Shown here piece by piece: positions 39,586 through 48,266 of a stretch of DNA of 64,000 nucleotides (the stretch's first letter is position 1; each line of letters opens with the position of its first letter). Position numbers and translations under genes: made by a program. The notes below the pieces were generated by a model. That model made no database searches and was not told the origin of the DNA. It saw nothing but the letters and a program-made list of their open reading frames with translations. The stretch is from JBBRYK01 sp038237665 (GTDB lineage: Bacteria; Actinomycetota; Thermoleophilia; Gaiellales; Gaiellaceae), in contig JBBRYK010000002.1 of NCBI GenBank assembly GCA_038237665.1, positions 14,387 through 78,386 of the forward strand, read 5' to 3'.

Positions 39586-40539
39586 TTAGCTCCCGGGGCG
39601 GTCCGGTGAGCCGCCCTCGTCCTCGCCCGCCGTGTCCTCGGGCTCGGGCGAGGCCTGGGCCTCGGGCTCCTCGTCGGCCTCGGCGGCCGTTTCCTCCTCG
39701 CTCTCGGCCGCCGCTTCCCCGGAGGTCTCGTCTGCGGGCTCGGCAACGGGCTGCGGCGCCGCGGCCACGGGAGCCGGTGCCTGAGCCGGAACCTTGGCCT
39801 GCTCCTTCGCCTGCTCCTCGTCCCGTTCGAGCGAGTGGAGGATCGCCTCGACCACGATCGGCATCTGCTTGCTGCCCAGTCCGGCGGCCGCGAGGAGCTG
39901 CTCGGCGGCCTCTTGGGTGCGGCCCATGATCGACGTCGCCTGCGAGCGCGCCCACTCGAGCGTCTGCTCGACCTCGGCACGGGCCGAGTTCGTCAGCTCT
40001 GTGGCCTGGTGGCGCGACTGCTCGAGGAGACGCGCACCGCGAGCCTCCGCTTCCTGCAGCTCGCGCGTGGCGTCCTGGTTGGCCTTGGCGAGCAGCTCGC
40101 GTGCCTCGGTGCGCGCACTCGCCAGCATCTCGGCCCGCTGGTTCTCGCTGTCTTTGCGGAACTTCTCGACCTCCGCCTCGAGCGCCTGGACCTCGCGCTG
40201 CCGCTTCCGGACCTCCTCCTGCGTGCGACGCATCTGCGAGGCCGAGGCCGTCTGCGCGTCGCGCTCGAGCTGGTCGGCGAACTCGGCGGCTGCGCGGATC
40301 AGATGGAGCGCGTGCATTTGGACCGCATGGCCTGTCGGGTCGACCTGAGCGGTCGTGCCGGCGGCCTGTAAGACGCGAAGCTGAGCCTGGAGCTGCAGCG
40401 TGTGGCGGCGGAACGCGTCGAACGCTTCGCGGACCCGATCCTGGTCGAAGCCCTGCTCGACGACCGCCAGGTCCTCGATCCGAGGCAGCGAGGTCAGAGC
40501 CCCGGCGGGTGCCGCGCGTTCAGGTTCTCTTGTGGCCAT
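39586..40539 (-). CDS. DivIVA-like coiled-coil protein with acidic C-terminal tail
   Basis: 317 residues. A long coiled coil (about 90-215: EEVRKRQREVQALEAEVEKF, ESARTEARELLAKANQDATR-like, ARGARLLEQSRHQATELTNS) is followed by a Glu/Ala/Pro-rich acidic tail from about residue 250. The N-terminal ~60 residues (SLPRIEDLAVVEQGFDQDRV, AFDAFRRHTLQLQAQLRVLQ) resemble the curved-membrane-binding part of DivIVA/Wag31 proteins weakly. Such proteins organise polar growth or division. With the two membrane proteins just downstream it may form an envelope scaffold. ATG start. Confidence 0.68.
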   Translation of the reverse strand: MATREPERAAPAGALTSLPRIEDLAVVEQGFDQDRVREAFDAFRRHTLQLQAQLRVLQAAGTTAQVDPTGHAVQMHALHLIRAAAEFADQLERDAQTASASQMRRTQEEVRKRQREVQALEAEVEKFRKDSENQRAEMLASARTEARELLAKANQDATRELQEAEARGARLLEQSRHQATELTNSARAEVEQTLEWARSQATSIMGRTQEAAEQLLAAAGLGSKQMPIVVEAILHSLERDEEQAKEQAKVPAQAPAPVAAAPQPVAEPADETSGEAAAESEEETAAEADEEPEAQASPEPEDTAGEDEGGSPDRPGS

Positions 40540-40595
40540 CCGAGCGTCGCCTTTCGCTTCTAGCGGGTGGCAGGAGAGTATGCCGACTTCATCGG

Positions 40596-42347
40596 CTACG
40601 GCCTAGAGGCCGTTTCTTCCTCGACGACCTTGATTCCGAGCTCGTCGAGCTGTTCCTGCGGGACATCGGTCGGGGCGCCACTCATCGGGTCGACCCCTGC
40701 CTGGTTCTTGGGGAACGCGAGCGTATCCCGGATGAAGGGCTCGTCGAGGAGCGCCATCGACAACCGGTCGATTCCCGAGGCGATCCCACCGTGGGGCGGG
40801 GCGCCCATCGACAGCGCGTCGAGCAGGTGCCCGAAGCGAAGGCGCTGCTCCTCGGGCGAGATGTTTAGCAGTCCGAAGATCTTTTGCTGGAGCGCCTGCT
40901 CGTGGATCCGGAACGAGCCCCCGGCCAGCTCGAGCCCGTTCGCCACCAGGTCGTAGGCCATGGCCGTCGCCGCGCCCGGGTCGCTGTCGAGCAGTGCCTC
41001 CCCTTCAGGTGTCGGGCGTGTGAAGGGGTGGTGCACGGCCGTCCAGCGCTTCTCCTCGTCGTCCCACTCGAGCAGCGGGAAGTCCGTCACCCAGAGGAAT
41101 TGCCACGCGTCGGCGTCGATCAGCCCGAGCTCCCGGCCGAGGTGGAGCCGAAGCGCACCGAGCACACGCGCAACGAGCGCGGGCTCGCCGGCGCCGAACA
41201 GCACCGTCGATCCGGGCTCGGCATGGAAGGCGTCGAGCTCGCCCTCGGAGAGGAACTTCGCGATCGGCGAGCGGACCTCGCCCTCCTCGTCGTAGACGAG
41301 GTAGGCCAGGCCCTTCGCCCCCCACTCCTTCGCCACCCGCTCCAGGGCCTCGAGCTCGCTCCGCGAGAACTCCTGCGGGACAGTCAGGAACCGGACCGCA
41401 GGCGCATTTGCGAACACCCCGAACTCCGAGCTCCGGGTCAGCTCGGTCACATCCTGGATCTCGAGCCCGAAGCGCAGGTCGGGCTTGTCCGTGCCGTAGC
41501 GAGCCTGCGCGTCGGCGTGGGTCATCCGCGGGAACGGGACCTCGAGCTCGATCTCCCGGAGCTCGCGCCAGATCCGCGCGATGATCCGCTCCACCAGGGC
41601 GAACAGGTATTCGCGGTCGGGGAACGCCGTCTCGACGTCGAGCTGAGTCAGCTCCTGGAGCCGGTCGGCGCGGAGATCCTCGTCCCGGAAGCAGCGGGCG
41701 ATCTGGTAGTAGCGCTCGAACCCCGAGATGGCGAGCAGCTGCTTGTAGATCTGAGGCGACTGCGGGAGAGCGAAGAACCGCCCTGGCTGGAGCCGCGTCG
41801 GAACGAGGAAGTCGCGGGCGCCCTCGGGCGTCGGCTTGCCCATGATCGGCGTCTCGATGTCGACGAAGCCGTCGCGCTCCATCTCCTGACGGATGATCGA
41901 CACCATGCGACCCCGCGTCCGGATGTTGCGCTGCATACGCTCACGGCGGAGGTCGAGCCAGCGGTAGCGGAGCCGCAGCGTCTCGTCGACGCCCTCCTCG
42001 TCGAGCTGGAACGGGAGCGGCGGGCAGGTCGAAAGCACCTCGAGCCGATCGACCTGAACCTCGACCTCGCCGGTGGCGAGGTTCGGGTTGACCGCCTCGG
42101 GTGCGCGCCTGACCACCTGGCCCTCGGCCTGAAGCACGAACTCGTTGCGGACGCCGTGAGCCAGGGCCGCCGCCTCCGGCGAGCGCTCGGGATTGATCAC
42201 GAGCTGGCAGATGCCGGCTTCGTCGCGGAGGTCGATGAAGACGAGCCCACCGTGATCGCGCCGCCGCGCGACCCAGCCGGCGAGCGTCAGCGTCTTGCCG
42301 ACGTGCTCCGATCCGACCTCGCCGCAGCGCAGATCACGCCACTGCAT
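40596..42347 (-). CDS. aspS: Aspartyl-tRNA synthetase
   Basis: A bacterial-type class II synthetase of 583 residues: N-terminal OB domain (MQWRDLRCGEVGSEHVGKTL, GWVARRRDHGGLVFIDLRDE), the catalytic motifs FARCFRDEDLR-type (QIARCFRDEDLRADRLQELT, QLDVE), the GAD insert and the C-terminal GGIASGIDRLSMALLDEPFI. I set the start at ATG 42347, the family N-terminus; it lies 14 bp inside hisS. The hisS-aspS pair is typical. No aspartyl-tRNA amidotransferase is in the window. Confidence 0.96.
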   Translation of the reverse strand: MQWRDLRCGEVGSEHVGKTLTLAGWVARRRDHGGLVFIDLRDEAGICQLVINPERSPEAAALAHGVRNEFVLQAEGQVVRRAPEAVNPNLATGEVEVQVDRLEVLSTCPPLPFQLDEEGVDETLRLRYRWLDLRRERMQRNIRTRGRMVSIIRQEMERDGFVDIETPIMGKPTPEGARDFLVPTRLQPGRFFALPQSPQIYKQLLAISGFERYYQIARCFRDEDLRADRLQELTQLDVETAFPDREYLFALVERIIARIWRELREIELEVPFPRMTHADAQARYGTDKPDLRFGLEIQDVTELTRSSEFGVFANAPAVRFLTVPQEFSRSELEALERVAKEWGAKGLAYLVYDEEGEVRSPIAKFLSEGELDAFHAEPGSTVLFGAGEPALVARVLGALRLHLGRELGLIDADAWQFLWVTDFPLLEWDDEEKRWTAVHHPFTRPTPEGEALLDSDPGAATAMAYDLVANGLELAGGSFRIHEQALQQKIFGLLNISPEEQRLRFGHLLDALSMGAPPHGGIASGIDRLSMALLDEPFIRDTLAFPKNQAGVDPMSGAPTDVPQEQLDELGIKVVEEETASRP

Positions 42348-43563
42348 CGAGGACCTCCTCGAGTGCAACCTCGACATCGTCGGCACCGGACCGGCGGATG
42401 GTCGCACCCTCCCGTCCGGCGATCACCGTCACCTCGGCTCCGAGCCTCGCCGCCTGCGTCAGCTGCCCCTTCAACGAGCGACCGGCGTAGTCGGTGTCAC
42501 AGGCAACTCCGCGACGGCGGAGCTCGGCCATCAGGGCAGCTACGCGCTCGCGCTCGGCGCCTTCGTCGCAAACGAAGAAGACGCCGATCCTCTCGGGCTC
42601 GCCCGGGGCTCCGATCGCCTCGAGTGAAATCACGATCCGTTCGATTCCGGCACCGAAGCCAATCGCCGGTGTCGGCGGCCCGCCGATCTCTTCGACGAGG
42701 TAGTCGTACCGTCCGCCTCCCACCAGGGCGTCCTGTGCCCCGAGCTCGGAGCCGATGAACTCGAAGGTCGTCCGCGTGTAGTAGTCCAGACCGCGCACGA
42801 GCGTCGGAGCGAGCTCGTAGGCGACGCCGTACGCGTCGAGGTAGCGCCGGACGGCTGCGAAATGGGCGGCGCACTCCTCGCACAAGGATTCGCCGACCTT
42901 GGGCGCGGCTGCGAGCGCCTTCTCGACCTGCGGGTTCTTGGTGTCGAACACGCGCAGCGGGCTGACCGCGGCCTTGGCCCGCGTGTCGTCGTCGAGCTCG
43001 CCATCGTGCTCGCCGAGCCAGGCGCGGAGCCGCTCGACATAGGCCGGGCGGCAGGAGCGGTCGCCGATCGAGTTCAGCTTGATCCGGTAGCCCTCGATGC
43101 CGAGACGGCGAAGAAGCTCGGTGTACAGCTGGATCAGCTCGGCGTCGACCGCGGGGTCGTCGGAGCCGATCGCCTCGACCGAGAGCTGATTGTGTTCGCG
43201 GTAGCGCCCCTTCTGCGGCCGGTCGTACCGCCAGACGGGCGCGATCGTGTAGAGCTTCTGCGGCTGCGGCTCGCGGTGCATTCCGTGCTCGACGTAGGCG
43301 CGGCAGATCGGAGCTGTCGCCTCGGCGCGGAGGGTGAGCGAGCGTCCCCCCCGGTCCTCGAAGGTGTACATCTCCTTCCGCACGACGTCGGAGCCGCCGC
43401 CAGACGTCCGGGCGAAGAGCTCGGTATCTTCGAAGGCGGGCGTTCGGATCGGCCGGTAGGCGTAGAGGGCGCAGACGGCCTCGGCCGTCCGCGTGACCCG
43501 GTTCCAGAGCGGAAAGTCGGACGGGAGGATGTCGTGCGTGCCGGGCGGCGCCTGAAACTTCAC
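42334..43563 (-). CDS. hisS: Histidyl-tRNA synthetase
   Basis: 409 residues: KFQAPPGTHDILPSDFPLWN, motif 1 region, LTLRAEATAPICRAYVEHGM, the motif 2 PVWRYDRPQKGRYREHNQLS, the HisA motif LVRGLDYYTRTTFEFIG and motif 3 AIGFGAGIERIVISLEAIG. The anticodon-binding C-terminal domain is complete. GTG start overlapping the hydrolase stop as GTGA. Confidence 0.95.
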   Translation of the reverse strand: MKFQAPPGTHDILPSDFPLWNRVTRTAEAVCALYAYRPIRTPAFEDTELFARTSGGGSDVVRKEMYTFEDRGGRSLTLRAEATAPICRAYVEHGMHREPQPQKLYTIAPVWRYDRPQKGRYREHNQLSVEAIGSDDPAVDAELIQLYTELLRRLGIEGYRIKLNSIGDRSCRPAYVERLRAWLGEHDGELDDDTRAKAAVSPLRVFDTKNPQVEKALAAAPKVGESLCEECAAHFAAVRRYLDAYGVAYELAPTLVRGLDYYTRTTFEFIGSELGAQDALVGGGRYDYLVEEIGGPPTPAIGFGAGIERIVISLEAIGAPGEPERIGVFFVCDEGAERERVAALMAELRRRGVACDTDYAGRSLKGQLTQAARLGAEVTVIAGREGATIRRSGADDVEVALEEVLDAVA

Positions 43564-44207
43564 GCTTGCTGTCGCTCCGCCCGGAGCTCGGCGAGGAAGG
43601 GGTTCCGCTCGAGCTCGGCCCCGAGCGTGGTCGGCGGGCCGTGGCCCGCATAGACGACGGTCTCCGGCGGAAATCGGTCGAGCAGTCGGCGGATCGAGGC
43701 GAGCAGCGTGTCCCAGTCGCCGAAGGGCAGATCGACTCGGCCGACGGAGCCCGCGAAGAGCACGTCGCCGGAGAAGAGCGAGCCGTCCGCGTGGAAGGCG
43801 ATGTGGCCCGGAGAATGGCCCGGCACGCTCAGCACCTCGAACGAGATCCCGGCCACCTCGATCGTCTCGTCGCCCTGGAGTGGATGGTCGACCGCGCGGG
43901 CCCGGAGGGACACGCCCTGTGGAAGCTGGTCGGGCCGCTCCAGCGCGGCGCGCTCGGCCTCCGCCATGTAGACGGGCGCGCCGGTGCCCTCGGCGAGCTC
44001 CGCGACGCCCAGCAGGTGATCCCAGTGCGCGTGCGTGATCAGGATCGCAGCGCAATTGGCGGCGCTCCGGGCGATTTCCAGGCGGAGCGTCGCAACGTCG
44101 CCGCTGGGGTCGATCACGACGGCCTCGGGCGTCGTGCGATCGCGGCGCACGACGTAGCAGTTCGTCCCGATCGGGCCGAGCTCGTAGCGTTCGACGGCGA
44201 GGCTCAT
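43560..44207 (-). CDS. Metallo-beta-lactamase-fold hydrolase (glyoxalase II-like)
   Basis: 215 residues. Metal motif THAHWDH, then VLSVPGHSPGHIAFH, GSLFSGDVLFAGSVGRVDLP and VVYAGHGPPTTLGAELERNP, the glyoxalase II / YcbL arrangement. It probably hydrolyses a thioester such as a lactoylthiol, or an unknown ester. The short length, without the C-terminal glyoxalase II glutathione domain, matches YcbL-type enzymes that are common beside hisS. ATG start. Divergent from a cupin gene. Confidence 0.88.
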   Translation of the reverse strand: MSLAVERYELGPIGTNCYVVRRDRTTPEAVVIDPSGDVATLRLEIARSAANCAAILITHAHWDHLLGVAELAEGTGAPVYMAEAERAALERPDQLPQGVSLRARAVDHPLQGDETIEVAGISFEVLSVPGHSPGHIAFHADGSLFSGDVLFAGSVGRVDLPFGDWDTLLASIRRLLDRFPPETVVYAGHGPPTTLGAELERNPFLAELRAERQQA

Positions 44208-44251
44208 GGCGGCTGAGTCTAGTGGTCGGAAAGCCGGGTAGAGTGCGCGCG

Positions 44252-44602
44252 GTGCAGAGCTGGAACCTGAGCGAAATCGAGGTCTCCGGCGGCACCCGCT
44301 CGCCCGTCGTCGTGTTCTCCCGGGACGAGGCGCGGGCCGTCCTCATCGGGCTCGACCCCGGCCAGGAGCTCGGCGACCATCAGGTCAAGGAGACCGCCTT
44401 CCTGGTCGTGCTCGACGGGTCGGTCGAGGTGGGAGGCGACGACGGAAGCAACGTCGTGGCCGGGCCGGGAACCCTCGTCGCGTTCGAGCCGAACGAGCGC
44501 CGGAGAGTCGCGAGCGCCGGCAATTCGCGCATCCTGCTCGTGCTCGCGCCATGGCCGGCGGTCGGACACTACGCGGTCGAGGAACGGGACCTCGCCGGCT
44601 AG
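44252..44602 (+). CDS. Small cupin-domain protein
   Basis: 116 residues from GTG 44252 (QSWNLSEIEVSGGTRSPVVV). The cupin core shows as LIGLDPGQELGDHQVKETAF then LVVLDGSVEVGG and VVAGPGTLVAFEPNERRRVA. The metal-binding set is reduced: GxxxxxHxHxxxxE becomes G-x-E-L-G-D-H-x-V-K-E-T, with one histidine. Other GTG starts at 44222 and 44243 are in frame. Function unknown. Divergent from the hydrolase gene. Confidence 0.72.
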   Translation: MQSWNLSEIEVSGGTRSPVVVFSRDEARAVLIGLDPGQELGDHQVKETAFLVVLDGSVEVGGDDGSNVVAGPGTLVAFEPNERRRVASAGNSRILLVLAPWPAVGHYAVEERDLAG

Positions 44603-44625
44603 CTCGCCGGCCGCCCGCCGCCGCC

Positions 44626-45078
44626 TCAGGTCTTCGCCTTCGGCTCCTTCGTCCCGCGCCGCCCGCGCGGGGGCGGGGCCTGCCCGGTCCGCTTGAGATA
44701 GGAGCGGTACATCATCGTGTCCATCATGTAGCTGAACGGCAGGAAGATCAGCAGGAAGAAGAGGGCCTGGATCACCACCTGCGCGTTGCTGACGTTCTTG
44801 TGCGGAAGCACGAACATGAGGAGCACGAGCACGGGCCCCAGAACGAGCGCCCGGCGGCCGACACGCCGCCACGACGGCGGCTCGATCTTGCGGACGGGCT
44901 TGCCCCCGCGGGTCTGCGTGCGAGCCGAGGTCTTCGTGCTCCTGTCGGCCCCCTTGGACTGACGGTCCGTCTCGGCGCCCTCGACCTCGACCTCCTGGCC
45001 TTCGTCGTCGACGTAGACGTACTCGTACTCGTGCCGGCGGTCCTTCTGGCGCCGGCGGCGCTGCTTCTTGGAGGGCAC
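44626..45078 (-). CDS. Small membrane protein with basic N-terminus
   Basis: 150 residues: a strongly basic start (KKQRRRRQKDRRHEYEYVYV), an acidic patch, and two hydrophobic helices at ~85-120 (ALVLGPVLVLLMFVLPH, VVIQALFFLLIFLPFSYMMD) ending in a basic tail. Probably two-span with both ends inside. No motif is known to me. It sits 4 bp downstream of hutI on the same strand. Confidence 0.65.
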   Translation of the reverse strand: MPSKKQRRRRQKDRRHEYEYVYVDDEGQEVEVEGAETDRQSKGADRSTKTSARTQTRGGKPVRKIEPPSWRRVGRRALVLGPVLVLLMFVLPHKNVSNAQVVIQALFFLLIFLPFSYMMDTMMYRSYLKRTGQAPPPRGRRGTKEPKAKT

Positions 45079-45082
45079 AGGC

Positions 45083-46300
45083 CTAGCCTAGCTCTGTGCG
45101 GCCGTCCAGGATCGTCTCTGAGACGATCCTGGAACCCAGGTGGTAGGCGAGATACCGCCAGTCGTCCGCATCGAGCAGGACGACATCGGCGTCGTATCCC
45201 GGTGCGAGGCGTCCGATCCGGTCCGCGCGCCCGAGGACGTGCGCCGCATTGACCGTGCAAGCCGCGAGGGCTTCTCCCGGTGAGAGGCGGAGCTGCGTGC
45301 ACGCGAGCGAACACGCGAGCGGAAGGCTCTCGCAGAATGCGCTTCCCGGATTGAAGTCCGTCGCGAGAGCGACCCCTGCGCCGGCGTCGACGAGCGCCCG
45401 CGCGGGTGGCATCGGCCGGCCGAGGAAGAGCGCGCTGACCGGGAGCAAGACCCCCGTGACGTCGCCGGCCGCGAGCATGCGCACCCCGTCGGGGCCGGTC
45501 GCCTCGAGATGGTCGACCGAGCGTGCCCGCAGCTCGACCGCGAGTGGGACGGCGCCCGACTCCGTGAACTGGTCGCCATGGAGCCGGAGGGCAAGACCGC
45601 GATCCCGGCACGCCTCGAGGTACCGGCGCGCCTGAGCCGCATCGAAGGCGCCGCGCTCGAGGAAGACGTCCGCGGCCTCAGCCAGCTCCGCGGCCTCGGG
45701 GAGCACCTCGTCGAGCGCGAAGTCGAGGTAGGCGTCGGCATCGGCGAACTCGGGCGGCACCGCATGGGCGCCGAGCCAGGTCGGGACGGCCCGAGGCTCC
45801 ACGGCGGCAGCCTCGAGCGACGCGAGCTCGGTGTCGCGGTCGAGGCCGTAGCCGGATTTGGCCTCGAACGTGGTCGTCCCCGCGATCCGCATCCACCCCG
45901 AGTGCCTGCGGACGGCCTCGACGAGGCCCTCTTCGCCCGCGGCGCGCGTCGCCCGGACGGTGGAGAGGATGCCTCCACCCGAGGCGTGGATCTCCTCGTA
46001 GGACCCGCCGCGCGCCCGCAGCTCGAACTCGTCCACGCGGTCGCCCGCGAAGCAGGGGTGCGTGTGGCAGTCGACGAGGCCAGGAATCGCGCAGCGCCCG
46101 CTGCCGTCCACCTCCTCGACGTCGCCGGGAAGCGGCCCGAGGTCGGTCATTTGCCCCACCGCCTCGATGCGCCCATCCGCACAGAGCACGTACGCCTTCG
46201 TGAGCACCTCGACGTCGCCGAGAGCGGGCCCGCGGAGCGGCGCGGCCCGCCCGGCAGGAGTCGCCACCTGGGCGAGGTCGCGGATCAGGAGCCGGCTCAG
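45083..46300 (-). CDS. hutI: Imidazolonepropionase
   Basis: Hydrolyses imidazolone propionate to formiminoglutamate, third step of histidine breakdown. The amidohydrolase metal motif is GLVDCHTHPCFAGDRVDEF, with TTFEAKSGYGLDRDTE, RLHGDQFTESGAV and ALATDFNPGSAFCES. I place the start at a CTG at 46300 that overlaps the hutU stop as CTGA; the frame has no ATG, GTG or TTG before conserved sequence, and this gives the normal 405 residues. A 29-bp perfect palindrome lies in its last codons. Confidence 0.93.
   Translation of the reverse strand: MSRLLIRDLAQVATPAGRAAPLRGPALGDVEVLTKAYVLCADGRIEAVGQMTDLGPLPGDVEEVDGSGRCAIPGLVDCHTHPCFAGDRVDEFELRARGGSYEEIHASGGGILSTVRATRAAGEEGLVEAVRRHSGWMRIAGTTTFEAKSGYGLDRDTELASLEAAAVEPRAVPTWLGAHAVPPEFADADAYLDFALDEVLPEAAELAEAADVFLERGAFDAAQARRYLEACRDRGLALRLHGDQFTESGAVPLAVELRARSVDHLEATGPDGVRMLAAGDVTGVLLPVSALFLGRPMPPARALVDAGAGVALATDFNPGSAFCESLPLACSLACTQLRLSPGEALAACTVNAAHVLGRADRIGRLAPGYDADVVLLDADDWRYLAYHLGSRIVSETILDGRTELG
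45105..45133. repeat. Perfect 14-bp-arm palindrome in the hutI 3' end
   Basis: TCCAGGATCGTCTC, one base, then its exact reverse complement. It falls in codons for the HutI C-terminus (SRIVSETILDG) about 25-50 bp before the stop. It could fold as a hairpin in the mRNA before the small membrane protein gene. Related GTCTC/GAGAC words recur at 24565. Confidence 0.7.
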
Positions 46301-47991
46301 GGAAGCGTCAGTCCGTGCTCGGACGCGGCCTCGGCAGCCTCGTCGTAGCCCGCGTCGAGATGCCGCAGGACACCGGTCGCCGGGTCGGTGGTCAGCACGC
46401 GCGTGAGACGCTCTGCCGCCTCGTCGGTCCCGTCGGCGACCACGACCATGCCGGCGTGGATCGAGTTGCCGATCCCGACACCGCCGCCGTGATGGACGCT
46501 GACCCACGTCGCGCCCGCCGCCACGTTGACGAGCGCGTTGAGGATCGGCCAGTCGGCGATGGCGTCCGAACCGTCGCGCATCGCCTCGGTCTCGCGGTAC
46601 GGCGAGGCCACGGACCCGCTGTCCAGGTGGTCGCGCCCGATGACCACGGGAGCCTGTACCTCGCCCGAGTGAACCAGCTCGTTGATGGCAAGGCCAGCGC
46701 GCGCGCGATCGCCGAGGCCGAGCCAGCAGATCCGCGCGGGTAGACCCTGGAACGCGACTCGGGACGGGGCTAGCTCGAGCCACCGCTGCAGGATCCCGTC
46801 ACCCGGGAACAACTCCTTGAGGCGAGCGTCGATGGCGGCGATGTCCGACGCCTCGCCCGAGAGAGCAGCCCAGCGGAAGGGGCCAATGCCGCGGCAGAAG
46901 AGCGGCCGGATATAGGCCGGGACGAAGCCCGGGTATGTGAACGCATCCTCTACGCCTGCGTCATGAGCCTCCCCTCTGAGGTTGTTGCCGTAATCGACAA
47001 CGTAGCTGCCGCGCCGGACGTATTCGAGCATGCCGTCCGCGACGTGCCGGACGATCGATTCGCGCGCGCGACGGAGGTATTCGGCCGGGTCGGTGCGGCG
47101 CAGGTCGGCTGCCTCCTCCACCGTGAGGCCGACCGGGACGTAGCCGGTGAGCGGGTCGTGCGCTGCCGTCTGGTCGGTGACGAGATCGAAGTGCTCGCCG
47201 CGCCGGGCGAGCTCGGGCACCACCTCGGCCGCGTTGCCGACCAGGCCGACGGACAGCGCCCGGCGCTCGCGAGTGGCCGCGCGAATCCGTGCGAGCGCAT
47301 CGTCGAGCGAGTCGGCCGCCTCGTCGAGGTACCCCGTCTCCAGCCGCCGCCGGATCCGGGCGGGATCGACCTCGATGCAGAGAATCGCGGCGCCGAGCAT
47401 CGTGCCCGCGAGTGGCTGCGCTCCGCCCATTCCCCCGAGACCGGCGGTCAGGATCGAGCGTCCGAGCAGGTCGTTCGTGCCGAAGTGCTGCTCGGCCGCA
47501 GCGGCGAAGGTCTGGAACGTCCCCTGGAGGATCCCCTGGGAGCCGATGTAGATCCAGCTTCCGGCCGTCATCTGGCCGAACATGGTCAGGCCGAGAGCCT
47601 CGAGTCGCCGGAACTCGTCCCAGGTCGCCCAGCGCGGCACGAGCAGCGAGTTCGCGATCAGCACGCGCGGCGAAGACGGCGTGGTCTGCAGGACGCCGAC
47701 TGCCTTGCCGCTCTGGACGAGCAGCGTCTCGTCGTCACCAAGCTCGAGCAGGGCGCGCACGATCCCGCGCAGCGCCTGGGGGTTCCTCGCCGCTTTCCCC
47801 GTGCCGCCGTAGACGACGAGGTCCTCGGGTCGCTCGGCGACCTCCGCGTCGAGGTTGTTCAGCAACATGCGTAGCGGCGCCTCGGTTGCCCAGGACCGCG
47901 CGTTCAGCTTCGTGCCGCGAGGCGCACGGATGCGCCGGAGGTCGGCGACCAGTCGCTCGGCCAGTGCGTCGGCCGCCTCGACCGCGCTCAT
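46297..47991 (-). CDS. hutU: Urocanate hydratase
   Basis: NAD-dependent hydration of urocanate, second step of histidine breakdown. 564 residues with VVYGGTGKAARNPQALRGIV, QSGKAVGVLQTTPSSPRVLI, ILTAGLGGMGGAQPLAGTML, YVVDYGNNLRGEAHDAG and VSVHHGGGVGIGNSIHAGMV, which include the NAD and urocanate sites. Start at ATG 47991, overlapping the small membrane gene stop as ATGA. Confidence 0.96.
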   Translation of the reverse strand: MSAVEAADALAERLVADLRRIRAPRGTKLNARSWATEAPLRMLLNNLDAEVAERPEDLVVYGGTGKAARNPQALRGIVRALLELGDDETLLVQSGKAVGVLQTTPSSPRVLIANSLLVPRWATWDEFRRLEALGLTMFGQMTAGSWIYIGSQGILQGTFQTFAAAAEQHFGTNDLLGRSILTAGLGGMGGAQPLAGTMLGAAILCIEVDPARIRRRLETGYLDEAADSLDDALARIRAATRERRALSVGLVGNAAEVVPELARRGEHFDLVTDQTAAHDPLTGYVPVGLTVEEAADLRRTDPAEYLRRARESIVRHVADGMLEYVRRGSYVVDYGNNLRGEAHDAGVEDAFTYPGFVPAYIRPLFCRGIGPFRWAALSGEASDIAAIDARLKELFPGDGILQRWLELAPSRVAFQGLPARICWLGLGDRARAGLAINELVHSGEVQAPVVIGRDHLDSGSVASPYRETEAMRDGSDAIADWPILNALVNVAAGATWVSVHHGGGVGIGNSIHAGMVVVADGTDEAAERLTRVLTTDPATGVLRHLDAGYDEAAEAASEHGLTLP

Positions 47992-48266
47992 GTCGGCTTC
48001 CGCGCCTCGCCTTCGCGCACGCGCCACCGCCACCAGCTGAAGGCGGTCGCGATCACGAAGAACGCGGCAGCGAGCACGACGGCCCCGACCTGCGCCACCA
48101 CCCCGCGGAGCCCGGTCCGCCCGTTGTCGTCACCCGGAAGGAGACTGCCTCCCGTGATGGCGGTGACCACCACGATGATCGCCGCGAGGAACGCGTAGAA
48201 GATCGCGGAGTCTCGGTAGGGATGCCTGGGCATCTCCTCCGGGCGCTCCCAGCGCAGGCGCTTCAC
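47988..48266 (-). CDS. Small two-span membrane protein inside the hut operon
   Basis: 92 residues from GTG 48266, which overlaps the hutH stop as GTGA; its own stop overlaps hutU as ATGA. Two helices are visible: AIFYAFLAAIIVVVTAITGG and VVAQVGAVVLAAAFFVIATA, with a basic C-terminus. It has no relation I know to histidine transport, but the tight coupling on both sides makes it part of the operon. Confidence 0.68.
   Translation of the reverse strand: MKRLRWERPEEMPRHPYRDSAIFYAFLAAIIVVVTAITGGSLLPGDDNGRTGLRGVVAQVGAVVLAAAFFVIATAFSWWRWRVREGEARKPT

Noticed and set aside
43564..44346. Long hisS frame (670 residues)
   Set aside because: HisS begins at KFQAPPGTHD; upstream is the shadow of the metallo-beta-lactamase-fold gene.
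46301..46783. Longer hutI start (566 residues) inside hutU
   Set aside because: HutI is about 405 residues; the extra part is Arg-rich shadow of hutU.
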